A program made the position numbers and the translations under genes. Positions 24,585-32,947 of a stretch of DNA of 64,000 bases are shown here, one piece after another. Numbering within the stretch: the first letter of the stretch is position 1; each line of letters begins with the position of its first letter. Source of the stretch: JAPPHA01 sp965220985 (GTDB taxonomy: Bacteria > Pseudomonadota > Alphaproteobacteria > Rhodobacterales > Rhodobacteraceae); NCBI GenBank assembly GCA_965220985.1, contig OZ244854.1, forward strand, positions 992,001 to 1,056,000, read 5' to 3'. The notes under the pieces were generated by a model, which saw only the letters and a program-made list of their open reading frames with translations, made no database searches and was not told where the DNA came from.

Positions 24585-24740
24585 ATGCGTGGGACCATGC
24601 AAGAGGCAGGCCGGCTCGGGATGGCGCTTCGTCGCCATGAGGCCGTTCCGGTCTGGCTGGATCAGGACACGGCAGCGGCCATGTCCGAGAGGAATCAGGG
24701 TCGACACGAGGACAGAGAACACGGAGTGAAGACGGCATGA
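24585..24740 (+). CDS. Possible small leader ORF coupled to the microcompartment operon (51 aa)
   Basis: A frame of 51 codons starts at an ATG at 24585 (another at 24597) and ends with a TGA that overlaps the ATG of the glutamine-synthetase-like gene (ATGA), the same coupling used throughout this operon. The product is charged and contains AVPVWLDQDTAAAMSERN. I recognise no domain. It may be a translated leader, a small cargo or scaffold protein, or chance. Confidence 0.35.
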   Translation: MRGTMQEAGRLGMALRRHEAVPVWLDQDTAAAMSERNQGRHEDREHGVKTA

Positions 24741-26035
24741 GCACAACGACGGCGGAACTTCCGGCTGGCATCAAGACCATTGCCATCGGCATCGGCGACC
24801 TGAATGGAATCATGCGCGGGAAACGCGTGACCGCCGAAAACTGGGAGCGTGCACGGGACTCCGGCACCGCAGCCTCGATCGCGCTGTTTGCCTGCGACAT
24901 GGTCAGCGACGTCTGGGACACCCCTTACGTCAACATGGACAACGGTTATCCCGACATGCACCTGTTCCCGGCAACGGAAGTGCGCCCGATTCCGTGGGAA
25001 GAGGGTTGCGGATTCTGTTTCGGCAAGGCGCTTGGCATGGACCACAAGCCCGTGCCGATCGACCCCCGCGGCGTTCTCGTCAGCCAGGTCGAAAAGGCCC
25101 AGTCGATGGGTTTCAACGTCCAGATCGGCGCCGAGCTCGAGTTCTACCTGCTCGATCCCGAAACCCTGAAACCCCGCGATGTCGGCAACCAGTTCTACGG
25201 ACTCGTCAGAGCCTCGGAACTCGAGCACGTGCTCGGACCCATCCGTGACGGATTGTCAGGCCTCGGAATCGGAATCGAACAGTCAAACCCGGAATACGCA
25301 CCCGGTCAGGTCGAAGTGAACATGCTCTACGGTGACGCGCTCAAGGTCGCGGACAATGTCGTCGCCTTCCGGATGTTCGTCAAGGAAATCGCCGCGCGGC
25401 ACGGTTACATCGCGACCTTCATGGCCAAGCCTTTCGCGGTCGAATCTGGAAGCGGTTTCCACACCCATCACTCTGCATGGAAAGACGGGGCGAACGTGTT
25501 CGCAAGCGACGATGGCAAGCTCTCCGATCTGGGCCGCAGCTATCTCGCGGGAATCCAGCGACGAATGGCCGAGGCGGCGCTGAGCGCCTCGACGACGCCG
25601 AATGCGTACCGACGGCGCCGGGCCTACACCTTCTGCCCGACCAACAATTGCTGGGGATACGATAACCGTACCGTCGGCCTTCGGGTCATCGAGGGCTCGG
25701 CCTCATCGACTCGGATCGAAAAGAGGGACGGCTCCGCCGACTGCAATCCGTATTACCTGATCGGATGCGAAATCGCCGCCGGTCTCGAAGGCGTGGCCGA
25801 AAATCTTCAGCCGGAACATTTTTCCGCCGGAAACGGCTACGAGCTGGAAGACGCGGAGCAGTTGCCCGCCGACATCGACACGGCAATCCGCCTTGCCCGG
25901 GAATCCGCCTTCATGACCGAGGTTCTGGGCGCGGACCGGCTGGAGATTCTCGCAGGCCAGGCCGAGCGAGAAAGCGGCCTGGTCGCCGATCATGTCACGT
26001 CGCTCGAGGTCGAACGCTACCTGAGGAATTTCTGA
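24737..26035 (+). CDS. Glutamine-synthetase-family gamma-glutamyl-amine ligase
   Basis: A 432-residue GS-fold ligase, first large gene of the microcompartment operon. Its N-terminus (TIAIGIGDLNGIMRGKRV) resembles PuuA-type gamma-glutamylpolyamine synthetases rather than housekeeping GlnA. Active-site blocks are GAELEFYLLD, EQSNPEYAPGQVEVNMLYGD, SGSGFHTHHSAW, and RVIEGSASSTRIEKRDGSAD. Family members join glutamate to ammonia, methylamine, ethanolamine or polyamines using ATP. Here the partner may be the amine processed by the neighbouring modules. No N-terminal targeting helix is visible, so it may work outside the shell. Its stop overlaps the BMC-P start (TGATG). Confidence 0.82.
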   Translation: MSTTTAELPAGIKTIAIGIGDLNGIMRGKRVTAENWERARDSGTAASIALFACDMVSDVWDTPYVNMDNGYPDMHLFPATEVRPIPWEEGCGFCFGKALGMDHKPVPIDPRGVLVSQVEKAQSMGFNVQIGAELEFYLLDPETLKPRDVGNQFYGLVRASELEHVLGPIRDGLSGLGIGIEQSNPEYAPGQVEVNMLYGDALKVADNVVAFRMFVKEIAARHGYIATFMAKPFAVESGSGFHTHHSAWKDGANVFASDDGKLSDLGRSYLAGIQRRMAEAALSASTTPNAYRRRRAYTFCPTNNCWGYDNRTVGLRVIEGSASSTRIEKRDGSADCNPYYLIGCEIAAGLEGVAENLQPEHFSAGNGYELEDAEQLPADIDTAIRLARESAFMTEVLGADRLEILAGQAERESGLVADHVTSLEVERYLRNF

Positions 26036-26355
26036 TGCGAATTGCTCGCATCACCGGCCGGGTTTCGGCCTCGGTCAAGGCCGAGGGTCTGGTCGGCAAG
26101 AAAATGCTGCTCGCCGATATCATCGATGCCGAAGGAACGACGCTCGTCGAGTCGATCGTCGTCGTCGATGCGTGCGGTGCGGGACCGGGCGACCTGGTTC
26201 TGGTTGCGACCGGGTCGGCGGCACGCGTGGCACAATCCACGGCCGGCAGCCCGACGGACGCCACCGCCGTGGCATTTGTTGACGGAATGTCGGTCGGAAA
26301 TCGACCGGTCGATCTCAAGAGAATTGCATCACCCAAGGAGGAAAAAGGCAAATGA
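26035..26355 (+). CDS. Bacterial microcompartment pentamer shell protein (BMC-P, EutN/CcmL family)
   Basis: A 106-residue vertex protein. It opens MRIARITGRVSASVKAEGLV and contains KMLLADIIDAEG, VVVDACGAGPGDLVLVATGSAA and, near the end, AFVDGMSV, all in the order expected for EutN/CcmL pentamers. Such pentamers cap the twelve vertices of the polyhedral shell. The start overlaps the upstream stop and the end overlaps the BMC-H start, so all three are translationally coupled. Confidence 0.92.
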   Translation: MRIARITGRVSASVKAEGLVGKKMLLADIIDAEGTTLVESIVVVDACGAGPGDLVLVATGSAARVAQSTAGSPTDATAVAFVDGMSVGNRPVDLKRIASPKEEKGK

Positions 26356-26648
26356 ACGAGAAATCAGGCGTCGGGGGAATGGCCCTCGGAATGATCGAAA
26401 CCCGCGGCCTCGTCGCGGCGGTCGAAGCGGCAGACGCGATGGTCAAGGCCGCGAATGTTCGTCTTGTCGGGCAGAGCAAGTCGGGCGGCGGGCTGGTCGC
26501 AACGATCGTTGCCGGCGAAGTCGGGGCCGTCAAGGCTGCTACCGATGCCGGTGGCGTCGCGGCAGACAAGGTCGGCGAGGTCATCGCCGTCCACGTCATC
26601 CCGCGGCCGCATGACGACCTTTCGGAACTCCTCTCCGACCTCGCCTGA
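26352..26648 (+). CDS. Bacterial microcompartment hexamer shell protein (BMC-H)
   Basis: A 98-residue single BMC-domain protein. ALGMIETRGLVAAVEAADAM is the classic opening, followed by VRLVGQSKSGGGLVATIVAG and a C-terminal helix with VGEVIAVHVIPRPHDDL. Hexamers of this type tile the shell facets; the KSGGG segment lines the central pore. It is the only BMC-H in the window, so the facets would be built from this protein plus the tandem BMC-T encoded at 29261. The gene is followed by the only real gap (37 bases) in the operon. Confidence 0.93.
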   Translation: MNEKSGVGGMALGMIETRGLVAAVEAADAMVKAANVRLVGQSKSGGGLVATIVAGEVGAVKAATDAGGVAADKVGEVIAVHVIPRPHDDLSELLSDLA

Positions 26649-26685
26649 TATCGGCATACCGACCGATTGCGGATGAATTCCGAGC

Positions 26686-27876
26686 ATGAGTTCCGACCAG
26701 TTCCGGGCGTTTGCCGACAAGCTGGACACGGCACAAGCGACACCTGAACCAACGCCACGGGTGTTCGAAAGGGTTGCGGTTCTGGGGTCGTCCTCCGAAG
26801 CGCTGCTTGTCGCGTGTCTCTGTCTTGCCGAAGGCTGCGATGTCGCCGTGTTCTCACCCTATCGTCGCGAGCTCGACGAATTGGCGAACAACGGGAGCGT
26901 GACGCTTCGGGGCGAAGGCCCGATCGGCACGTTCCAGATCAACCGGCCGTCGGGTCCGTCTCTCCAACTCACCGGGGAACTCGACACGGCCGTCGACGGA
27001 GCCGATCTGATCATCCTCAGCGGACCGGTGCTGCGTCAACGGGCGATCGCCATGCCGCTGGGGCCGTTGCTGGTCCCGGGACAGTCGCTCGCGATCATGC
27101 CCGGGCGGACCTTCGGCGCTCTCGAAGCCTCCTGGATGACCCGGGCCGGTGGGCGTGTGCCCGATCTGACGATCCTCGAGGTCCAGGGATTTCCGTACTG
27201 GATCAGATCGTCGGGATCGACCATGCATCTGACCCAGTCGGGTCCGGTCGCAGTGGCCTCTTTGCCCACGGGTCGGCGGGACGCCGTGCATGGTCTCATG
27301 CGTCTGATTCCCGGATTGCAGCCGGTCGAAACCGTGCTCATGAGCAGTTTCGCGGACGCGACCTCGGTCATCGACATCCCTGCCCTTATGATCGGTGGTC
27401 CGGCGGCGCCTGCAGGTGGCGTCGAGGTGCCTCGGGGCGGTGTCCCGTTGCCCGAGCGACAGACGTTTCGGGCACTGTTCGGGGAGCGCCAGCTGGCGCT
27501 GGCTGCGGAACTGGCCGACGAGCGCAAGCGAGTCGCCGCGTCCTGGGGCGTGCACGACGTTCCCGAACTCGATGATCATCTCGCAAAACAGGCCGGTCAA
27601 GAAGCGGGCGATGGAAGCCGCCCGATTCCCGACGGCCCCGCAGCCGATGTCCTGCTTCGCTGCGCCGTCGTCGGCTCCGCGATTCCCCTGCTCTCGGCAG
27701 CATCGCTCGCGGGCGTGGAAACACCGGCAACAGCTGCAAGCATCGATCTCGCAAAAGCGGCATTCGGGACCGAAGTCGGGACCGTGGGCAGGTACCTCCA
27801 CTCGGTCGGCATCATGTCGACGAATCTCGAGACCGCAAGGCGCAGGCTCGAGGCCACGCTGAGAGGCAGCGAGTGA
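26686..27876 (+). CDS. Opine/octopine-dehydrogenase-like protein with an N-terminal helix and linker
   Basis: A 396-residue protein. After a short N-terminal segment (SSDQFRAFADKL then a Pro/Thr linker), a Rossmann fold begins at about residue 28 (VAVLGSSSEALLVACLCLAE). The rest resembles opine dehydrogenases in length and order: a middle block PLGPLLVPGQSLAIMPGR and a C-terminal all-helical domain. Opine dehydrogenases interconvert N-(carboxyalkyl)amino acids with an amino acid and a keto acid using NAD(P)H. The N-terminal segment looks like a microcompartment encapsulation peptide (amphipathic helix plus flexible linker). Similarity is moderate, so the enzymatic identity is tentative. Confidence 0.6.
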   Translation: MSSDQFRAFADKLDTAQATPEPTPRVFERVAVLGSSSEALLVACLCLAEGCDVAVFSPYRRELDELANNGSVTLRGEGPIGTFQINRPSGPSLQLTGELDTAVDGADLIILSGPVLRQRAIAMPLGPLLVPGQSLAIMPGRTFGALEASWMTRAGGRVPDLTILEVQGFPYWIRSSGSTMHLTQSGPVAVASLPTGRRDAVHGLMRLIPGLQPVETVLMSSFADATSVIDIPALMIGGPAAPAGGVEVPRGGVPLPERQTFRALFGERQLALAAELADERKRVAASWGVHDVPELDDHLAKQAGQEAGDGSRPIPDGPAADVLLRCAVVGSAIPLLSAASLAGVETPATAASIDLAKAAFGTEVGTVGRYLHSVGIMSTNLETARRRLEATLRGSE

Positions 27877-29261
27877 TGGATGCGGACCTGAGATCGATCG
27901 CCGCGGCACGGCGCAGCGCGGAAAGGGCCTGGGACGCCTGGCAAGCGTTCCGGTCGACCCCTCCCGCAGAAATCGACCGCATCGTCGACGCGATGGCCCG
28001 CGCGATCGAGCCGGAAGCCGCGCGCCTTGGAAGACTCGCCGTTGACGAGACCGGACACGGCAACGAAGCGGACAAGCGCATCAAGAACCTCTACAACGCG
28101 CTCGGGGTGGCCGAGTGGCTGCAAGGCGTGACAACCCTCGGTGTGCTTTGGCGCGATGAAGCAGCCAAGGTCGCTGCCATCGGCGAACCGATGGGTGTCG
28201 TCGCTGCCCTGATACCGGTGACCAATCCGACATCGACGGTGATCTTCAAGGCGCTCTCGGCGGTCAAGTCTGGCAATGCCATCGTCTGTGCTCCGCACCC
28301 AAGGGGCGTGCGTTGCGGATTGGCGACCACCGAGGTTCTCGCAAGGGCCGCCGAGCAGGCAGGCGCGCCGCCCAATCTGATCCAGTGCCTCGACGAGGTC
28401 ACCATCCAGGGCACGGTCGAGCTGATGAGGCACAGGCGGACGTCGGTCGTGCTGGCCACCGGCGGCAGCGACATGGTCAGGTCCGCCTATTCGGCCGGAA
28501 AGCCCTCGATCGCCGTCGGGCCGGGGAATGTTCCCGTCTATGTCCATCGATCGGTCTCCGATCGCACGAGGGAGATCGCCGATCAGATCATCACCTCGAA
28601 GAGTTTCGATTACGGCACCGCGTGCGTGGCCGAACAGACCGTCGTGGCGGACAGGCCGGTTGCCGCCAACCTGATGCGCGACATGAAACTCCGCGGGGCG
28701 TATTTCTGCACCCGCCGCGAGACCGAACGACTGCAGCGCGTGATCTTCGAGCCGAACGGCGCCTTTGTCATTCCCAATGTCGGACAGTCCGCCCCTCGCC
28801 TTGCCGAACTGGCCGGGTTCGAGGTGCGATCCGACACCCGGGTGCTGGTCACGCCGCTCGAAAGCGTCGGTCGCGACGTGCAGATGTCGGCAGAAAAGCT
28901 CAATCCGGTGCTTGGATGGATCGAAACCGCCGATGTCGCGGCTGGAATCGCGGCGTCCGAAGCGATTGTCCGTTTCGGCGGTTGGGGGCACAGCTGCGTC
29001 ATTCACGCCGATGATTCAGATGTCGTCGCCGACTACAGCAGGCTTCCCGCCCACCGGGTTCTGGTCAACACCCCGGCTCTCGTTGGCGGCATGGGATACT
29101 CGACCGGCCTCGAACCGAGCTTCATGCTGGGGACCGGAACATCGTCGGGCTCGATCGTCAGCGACAATGTCACCGCGCTCCACCTGATCAACATCAAGCG
29201 TGTCGCATGGGAATCGCGACCTTGGAGAGACCTCTACGAGACCTTCGGAACCGGTGAGTGA
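27876..29261 (+). CDS. CoA-acylating aldehyde dehydrogenase (microcompartment core enzyme)
   Basis: A 461-residue aldehyde dehydrogenase of the PduP/EutE/AdhE class, which converts an aldehyde, CoA and NAD+ to acyl-CoA. Visible features are GEPMGVVAALIPVTNPTSTV, HPRGVRCGLATTEVLARAA, the NAD-site region VVLATGGSDMVRSAYSAGKP, the catalytic Cys250 in YGTACVAEQTVV, and near the end GGMGYSTGLEPSFMLGTGT. This is the signature aldehyde-handling enzyme of metabolosomes. It begins directly with the fold (MMDADLRSIAAARR), so any targeting signal would be this short helix. ATGA-type overlaps couple it to both neighbours. Confidence 0.9.
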   Translation: MDADLRSIAAARRSAERAWDAWQAFRSTPPAEIDRIVDAMARAIEPEAARLGRLAVDETGHGNEADKRIKNLYNALGVAEWLQGVTTLGVLWRDEAAKVAAIGEPMGVVAALIPVTNPTSTVIFKALSAVKSGNAIVCAPHPRGVRCGLATTEVLARAAEQAGAPPNLIQCLDEVTIQGTVELMRHRRTSVVLATGGSDMVRSAYSAGKPSIAVGPGNVPVYVHRSVSDRTREIADQIITSKSFDYGTACVAEQTVVADRPVAANLMRDMKLRGAYFCTRRETERLQRVIFEPNGAFVIPNVGQSAPRLAELAGFEVRSDTRVLVTPLESVGRDVQMSAEKLNPVLGWIETADVAAGIAASEAIVRFGGWGHSCVIHADDSDVVADYSRLPAHRVLVNTPALVGGMGYSTGLEPSFMLGTGTSSGSIVSDNVTALHLINIKRVAWESRPWRDLYETFGTGE

Positions 29262-29887
29262 TGAAGGGTTCCACAACCATCAGGGCGCTCGTGCAGCTCG
29301 ATCGCATCCAGCCGAAATTTGCAGCCTACAACGGCGCGACGGTCCAAGGGTCCATTCCGCTCGCGGGTGATGCCATCCTGGTCGGGGAGTTTGCCCCCGG
29401 CAACACCGTCTTCACCATTGTCGATGCGGCGCTCAAGGCGAGCAGGGCCGAGGCGACGAGCCAGATCGTCGAGCGAGAATTCGGGTTCTTCATCCTGCGC
29501 TCGCCCAGCCATGCGGAAATCACCGCCGCCCGCGACTCGATTCTCGGACTGCTGGGTCTCTCCATCAACGACCGACTCAAGCCAGCCGTCGAATCGACGC
29601 AGATCATCACTTCTGTCGAGCCCTACCAGGCTCAGCTGCTCAACAAATGGGCCAAGGGATCGCTCGTGGTTCCGGGTCAGAGCCTCGGGGTCGTGGAGTG
29701 TGCGCCGGCCGCCTATGTCGCGCTTGCGGCCAATGAAGCGGAAAAATCCGCCGAAATCGACATCGTCGAGGTCAGGGCGGTTGGCCGCTACGGACGATTG
29801 TTCTTCACCGGTTCGGTTGCCTCGGTGGAGACCGCAATGGCAGCCGCAACCCGCGTGATCGAGGAAACCGACGGACGGGCGCCATGA
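29261..29887 (+). CDS. Tandem-domain microcompartment shell protein (BMC-T)
   Basis: A 208-residue protein with two BMC folds in tandem. The first half contains DAILVGEFAPGNTVFTIVDA and FGFFILRSPSHAEITAARD; the second contains KWAKGSLVVPGQSLGVVECA, PAAYVALAANEAEKSAEI and GRYGRLFFTGSVASVETAM. BMC-T proteins form trimers that look like hexamers and often carry gated pores or redox centres. I see no cysteine-rich iron-sulfur motif. The start at 29261 overlaps the aldehyde dehydrogenase stop, and the stop overlaps the next ATG. Confidence 0.88.
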   Translation: MKGSTTIRALVQLDRIQPKFAAYNGATVQGSIPLAGDAILVGEFAPGNTVFTIVDAALKASRAEATSQIVEREFGFFILRSPSHAEITAARDSILGLLGLSINDRLKPAVESTQIITSVEPYQAQLLNKWAKGSLVVPGQSLGVVECAPAAYVALAANEAEKSAEIDIVEVRAVGRYGRLFFTGSVASVETAMAAATRVIEETDGRAP

Positions 29888-31095
29888 AACCCGACGTCAA
29901 GCGTGTCATCGGCGCGGAAGAGATCTCTCGGGCGGCAAGACAGGGCCGGCGCCATGTCGAGGTTTTGCCCGGAAGCATCGTCACCGAACTCGCACGCGAT
30001 TCAGCTGCGGGGACCGGAATCGAGTTGCGGGTCGGTCCTCTCGACTCACCACCTGCCGCTGCGCCTGATGGGGCGCTGGCGCTCTATCATGGACTCTACC
30101 GGCGGAATCCGCGGTGGATGCCGAGCGTGCCGCGGGCGGGAAGATCGCCGATGCGATTCGGCAAGCTGGCAATCGTCGGGGTCGGGGGAGTCGGCGGCCA
30201 TCTTGCCGAGTTGGTCGCATCTCGCGATGTCGCGGACAGTCTGGCGCTGGTCGACGTGCTTCCCGGGCTTGCCGAGTCGCTCGCCCTCGACATCAATCAC
30301 GCGGGCGGGATTTCGCGTGCCGCTTGCCGGACCACTGGCGGAACCGACGTCGCGCTGGTTGCCGACTCGGAGGTGATCGTCGTGACGGCCGGACGGGCCA
30401 GGTCGCCCGGAATGACCCGGGCGGACCTCGCTGCCACCAACGCTCGCATCATCAGGAACATTGCCGACACGATTCGCGTGGCATCGCCGGAAGCGGTGGT
30501 CGTCGTGGTCTCGAACCCACTCGACGAGATGACGGCGGTGATGCTGGCGGAAACCGGTTTTCCGCGCGAGCGGGTGCTTGGAATGGCGGGCACTCTCGAC
30601 TCGGCGCGCTACCGCGAGTCGCTCGCCCGCGCCGCCGGCGTTCCCATCAGCGAAGTCGAGGCCATCGTCATCGGCAGTCACGGCGACGAAATGGTCCCGT
30701 TGACGTCACTCGCAAGGATTCGGGGCCTGCCGGTTGCGAGGTTTTTGAGTGCGGATCGGATCGAGGCCTGCCGCGACGAGACGCGGGTGGCAGGGGCTCG
30801 CGTGCTCGAACTTCGCCGCACGGCGTCGGCTGCGGTCGCACCGGCTCACGCCTCGATGGAAATTCTCGAACACATGCGCGGTGCGCTGGTCGGGTCCGTG
30901 CCCGTGACCGTTCGCCTCGACGGCGAGTTCGGGGTGAGCGACGTTCCTCTCGGCGTTCCCTGCATCCTGGGCGCGAAAGGGCTGATCGAGATCGACACCG
31001 TTGCATTGTCGGAGTCGGAACTGGCAGAATTGCAGGCAGCGGCCACCGCAATCAGATCCCGGCTTGATGGCGTTGGAACGTCTGCGGAGCGATGA
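29884..31095 (+). CDS. Malate/lactate-dehydrogenase-like protein with an 89-residue N-terminal extension
   Basis: A 403-residue protein. From Met90 it is a complete malate dehydrogenase fold: KLAIVGVGGVGG (NAD binding), AGRARSPGMTRADLAATN (arginines of a dicarboxylate site), VVVSNPLDEMTAVM, GMAGTLDSARYRESLARAAG and the catalytic histidine His266 in IGSHGDEMVPL. The first 89 residues, including ARQGRRHVEVLPGSIVTELA, are not part of known malate dehydrogenases and may be a cargo-docking module. In a metabolosome such an enzyme could recycle the NADH made by the aldehyde dehydrogenase. The ATG overlaps the BMC-T stop, so the long form is favoured over a start at 30151. Confidence 0.8.
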   Translation: MKPDVKRVIGAEEISRAARQGRRHVEVLPGSIVTELARDSAAGTGIELRVGPLDSPPAAAPDGALALYHGLYRRNPRWMPSVPRAGRSPMRFGKLAIVGVGGVGGHLAELVASRDVADSLALVDVLPGLAESLALDINHAGGISRAACRTTGGTDVALVADSEVIVVTAGRARSPGMTRADLAATNARIIRNIADTIRVASPEAVVVVVSNPLDEMTAVMLAETGFPRERVLGMAGTLDSARYRESLARAAGVPISEVEAIVIGSHGDEMVPLTSLARIRGLPVARFLSADRIEACRDETRVAGARVLELRRTASAAVAPAHASMEILEHMRGALVGSVPVTVRLDGEFGVSDVPLGVPCILGAKGLIEIDTVALSESELAELQAAATAIRSRLDGVGTSAER

Positions 31096-31499
31096 CTGTC
31101 CGCACGGCATCGGGTGGGGGCAGGTTCGAAGAGGCGGGGAAGTACGCGCGCGCCAAACGGGTCGGGCCATTCGTTGCCGTTGCAGGCACGACGGCGATCG
31201 AGCCTTCGGGACGCCTTCATGCTCCGGGCGACACCTATGCCCAGACGATCTACGTGTTTCAGCGGATCGAACAGGCGCTCGCGGATGTCGGGGCCGAACT
31301 CGCTCATGTCGTCAGAACCCGTGCGTTTCTGGCCGACATGTCGACGGCATGGGAGTTCACTCGTGCTCACGGCGAGGTCTTTGACGGGATCTTTCCGGTG
31401 ACCTCAGCCGTCGAGGCCGGGCTGACCACACCTGACATGATGGTCGAGATCGAGGTCGATGCCATCATTCACGACGATGAAGGGCGGATAGTTCTGTGA
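31092..31499 (+). CDS. RidA/YjgF-family imine deaminase
   Basis: A 135-residue protein of the RidA (Rid7-like) family that hydrolyses reactive enamines and imines. GPFVAVAGTTAIEPSGRLHA, VFQRIEQALADVGAELAHVV, RTRAFLADMSTAWEF and MMVEIEVDAIIHD are the family blocks; the conserved arginine that binds the carboxylate is in VVRTRAFLAD. As last gene of the operon (ATGA overlap with the previous stop) it would clear imines formed during amine or N-alkylglutamate oxidation, a sensible job beside an amine oxidase and an opine-dehydrogenase-like enzyme. Confidence 0.87.
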   Translation: MTVRTASGGGRFEEAGKYARAKRVGPFVAVAGTTAIEPSGRLHAPGDTYAQTIYVFQRIEQALADVGAELAHVVRTRAFLADMSTAWEFTRAHGEVFDGIFPVTSAVEAGLTTPDMMVEIEVDAIIHDDEGRIVL

Positions 31500-31555
31500 C
31501 TGGGACCTGCGGTCGGGCATTCCGCTCTCGCATCACCCCCAAATGAAGCTGAACC

Positions 31556-32947
31556 TCAGTTCATGACAGGATCGGGCACCTTGATGCCGTGGGTGATGCC
31601 CTTGGCACCCTTGTCGCTCATTGCCCGAGTCGTGGCGACAACCCGAAACGACTCGGTCGGAGCAGGAAGTGGAATCTGCGCGGTCTTCAGCCGGTAGGTG
31701 GCAGGGCGGAGCTCCAGGTCGACCTCGGAGAGGATCGTTGCCATCATCACCGCAGTTTGCACTTCGGCGAAACCGTTCCCGAGACATCGATGGGTGCCGA
31801 GACCAAAGGGGGCATAGGCGAGCGTCTGGCGATGCTCCGCGCGTTCCGGCGTGTAGCGCTCGATATCGAAACGGTCAGGATCGGGAAAAAACTCGGGCAG
31901 GCGGTGCGGCAGGGATGTCGCGATCATGACGCTCGCGCCGGCCGGAACCGTGCAGTCAGCGAAATCGAAGGAATTGGCCACCGTGCGCATGAGCAACGGC
32001 GCGACCGGATGCATTCGCATTGTCTCCAGAGCCGCCCGATGCATCACGTCCAGCCCCTGAAGTTCGGACCATGCTGACGGCCCTGCGGCAATCAACTGGT
32101 CGGCCTCCTTGCGCGCCCGTATGAGGACATCGGGGTTCTTCAACAACTCGTACAGCATGAACGAGCAGGTGCTCGCGACGGTGTCGAGCGCCGCGATGAA
32201 GGGTCCGAGCACCGCCATCTTGAGATCCGCTTCAGGCATGAAGCTCGGATCCGTTCGGTGGAGGGTCAGAATGTCGTCGATGAGATCGGGCTGGTGTCCG
32301 TTCGGCCCGGACTCCGAGCCCGCGTGTCGCTCGATCACTTCGCGGTACAGGTCGTTCATCCGAGCGGACGCCCGCCGGAACCGCGAACCGCGGCGGCGCA
32401 TGATCCTTGGAACGATGAGCGACGCGAGCAACTCGTGAACGAATAGGGCCAGGTCATCCGCGTAAGGAGTCGGTGACACTCCGGTGGACAGAACGCCCAC
32501 CTGTTCGCTTGCGATCTGGCGAATGGCTGGCACGACGGCGAACGGAGCGCCGCGAGGCCAGCCGGCGATCTTCTGGCGCGCGATTTCGACGAGTTCCGGG
32601 ACATGGTCCTGGGCGAAACGGCGGGAATACCCCCGCTTGAGGACCCGCCTGAATTTCGCGTGGTCGCTCCCGTCGCTGGTCAGTATCGAATTCGCCGCGC
32701 CGAACTCGGCGTTCAGGCCGACCCAGTTTTCGAAGGAGCGCAGATGTCGACTGCCGTCTCTTTGCAGGAACCTGTTGGCCTCGATGCCGGCCAGCACGAT
32801 GAAGCGTCGATTGACCAGGCGAATGTGAAAGATCGGACCCAGTTCGCGATACTGCTTCAGCAAGAAACCCTGGATATCTCGCCCCATCGCGACCGAATTG
32901 CCAAGGATCGGCAGCCCGGGCGCTCGCGGTATATTGAGAAGCGACAT
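31556..32947 (-). CDS. Cytochrome P450
   Basis: A soluble 463-residue P450 with no membrane anchor. The heme-binding loop is FGLGTHRCLGNGFAEV with the axial cysteine, the K-helix ExxR is in ALETMRMHPVAPLL, and the I-helix oxygen-binding threonine is in FIAALDTVAST (the usual acidic-threonine pair is present as DT). I prefer the ATG at 32947: GCGAGG stands at good distance and MSLLNIPRAPGLPILGNS is a normal P450 start. The frame stays open to 33088. No ferredoxin or reductase gene is adjacent. It converges with the microcompartment operon. The substrate is unknown; an N-dealkylation role would fit the region but is a guess. Confidence 0.88.
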   Translation of the reverse strand: MSLLNIPRAPGLPILGNSVAMGRDIQGFLLKQYRELGPIFHIRLVNRRFIVLAGIEANRFLQRDGSRHLRSFENWVGLNAEFGAANSILTSDGSDHAKFRRVLKRGYSRRFAQDHVPELVEIARQKIAGWPRGAPFAVVPAIRQIASEQVGVLSTGVSPTPYADDLALFVHELLASLIVPRIMRRRGSRFRRASARMNDLYREVIERHAGSESGPNGHQPDLIDDILTLHRTDPSFMPEADLKMAVLGPFIAALDTVASTCSFMLYELLKNPDVLIRARKEADQLIAAGPSAWSELQGLDVMHRAALETMRMHPVAPLLMRTVANSFDFADCTVPAGASVMIATSLPHRLPEFFPDPDRFDIERYTPERAEHRQTLAYAPFGLGTHRCLGNGFAEVQTAVMMATILSEVDLELRPATYRLKTAQIPLPAPTESFRVVATTRAMSDKGAKGITHGIKVPDPVMN

